Below are positions 63,922-64,000 of a DNA stretch of 64,000 nucleotides, one piece after another. A program made the position numbers and the translations under genes. Below the pieces are notes generated by a model. It saw nothing but the letters and a program-made list of their open reading frames with translations, made no database searches and was not told the DNA's origin. Positions within the stretch are counted from its first letter, which is position 1. Each line of letters starts with the position of its first letter. This DNA comes from Geopsychrobacter electrodiphilus DSM 16401 (lineage in GTDB: Bacteria; Desulfobacterota; Desulfuromonadia; Desulfuromonadales; Geopsychrobacteraceae): the NCBI RefSeq assembly GCF_000384395.1, contig NZ_ARWE01000001.1, positions 4,004,501 through 4,068,500 on the forward strand. The letters run 5' to 3'.

Positions 63922-64000
63922 TCAGACCAGTGCCCGACCGAGTACCTTAGAGGCAATCTGCCCGGCCATCGCTTTGGCTTCACTCTTGAGAATCTGACCA
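63922..64000 (-). CDS. ATP synthase Fo subunit b' (3' end, truncated by window)
   Basis: The last 25 codons read GQILKSEAKAMAGQIASKVL then GRALV and a stop at 63924-63922. This is the usual C-terminus of b-type subunits (DEA-x-x-M-A-x-Q-I-A-S-K-I-L-G). The gene starts beyond the window. A second b-like gene before atpF identifies it as b'. Confidence 0.75.
   Translation of the reverse strand, partial: GQILKSEAKAMAGQIASKVLGRALV

Overview
The window looks like a chromosomal segment of a Gram-negative, probably anaerobic deltaproteobacterium of the Desulfuromonadia (Geobacter/Desulfuromonas/Pelobacter type). This is inferred from gene content and not from a marker-gene tree. The pointers are a CIRCE-controlled hrcA-grpE-dnaK-dnaJ operon, a rubredoxin-first rubrerythrin, a NikKLMQO-type nickel ECF transporter, a membrane-bound Hya-type [NiFe] uptake hydrogenase, ATP-dependent PEP carboxykinase, a GsuK-like two-TM/RCK potassium channel, a CheC-containing chemotaxis cluster, and an ATP synthase operon with separate b' and b subunits. 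Almost all genes are ordinary core functions, tightly packed and often overlapping by 4 nt (ATGA). No rRNA, tRNA, CRISPR array or insertion sequence was seen.

Layout. 1-2.1 kb: the right end of an integrated element. A large serine recombinase, whose N-terminus is off the window, reads into the host gene comM (yifB), leaving only the 5' part of comM. 2.2-8.9 kb: thioredoxin reductase, a small membrane protein, a nitrilase-family amidohydrolase, two tandem NhaD-type Na+/H+ antiporters and hemW. 8.9-13.9 kb: the heat-shock operon with a perfect CIRCE operator. 14-19.8 kb: an LpoA-like periplasmic protein, a decayed PAS-type sensor gene, an orphan multi-PAS histidine kinase and a beta-carbonic anhydrase. 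19.8-26.5 kb: a possible 48-codon gene with its own terminator, aroC, a DsbA-like protein, a metallo-beta-lactamase-fold hydrolase, a permease split in two, reverse rubrerythrin, a DMT exporter and a GlxA-type regulator.

26.6-31.5 kb (minus strand): the nickel uptake operon nikK-nikL(N)-nikL(C)-cbiM-cbiQ-cbiO with a recognisable promoter and a candidate operator. 31.6-41 kb (minus): msrA, DUF815 ATPase, DUF445 protein, sugar nucleotidyltransferase, an OmpA-like lipoprotein, Gx transporter, NusG-domain-II protein, apbE, rimO, yajQ and a LolA-like protein. 41-47.4 kb (minus): chemotaxis cluster cheR-mcp-cheW-cheY-cheA-cheC next to thiL. 47.5-54 kb (minus): pckA, a mono-haem cytochrome c lipoprotein and the hydrogenase operon hyaABCD. 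54-58.4 kb: an NAD-dependent epimerase, a YfaZ-like porin, a GntR/FCD regulator, the K+ channel and a TIM-barrel protein. 58.4-64 kb (minus): the ATP synthase genes b', b, delta, alpha, gamma, beta, epsilon.

How the parts connect. Nickel imported by NikKLMQO can supply the [NiFe] hydrogenase 20 kb away. The hydrogenase passes electrons through its b-type cytochrome to the quinone pool, and the ATP synthase and Na+/H+ antiporters act on the resulting ion gradients. Trx reductase, MsrA, rubrerythrin and possibly the hydrogenase form an oxidative-stress set. The most notable sequence observations are: a Cys-to-Asp replacement at a proximal-cluster ligand of the hydrogenase small subunit; a GntR-type box shared between the gntR promoter and the hydrogenase/epimerase intergenic region, which also holds a compound dyad; the split NikL; and the recombinase whose C-terminus and stop codon are supplied by the comM target.
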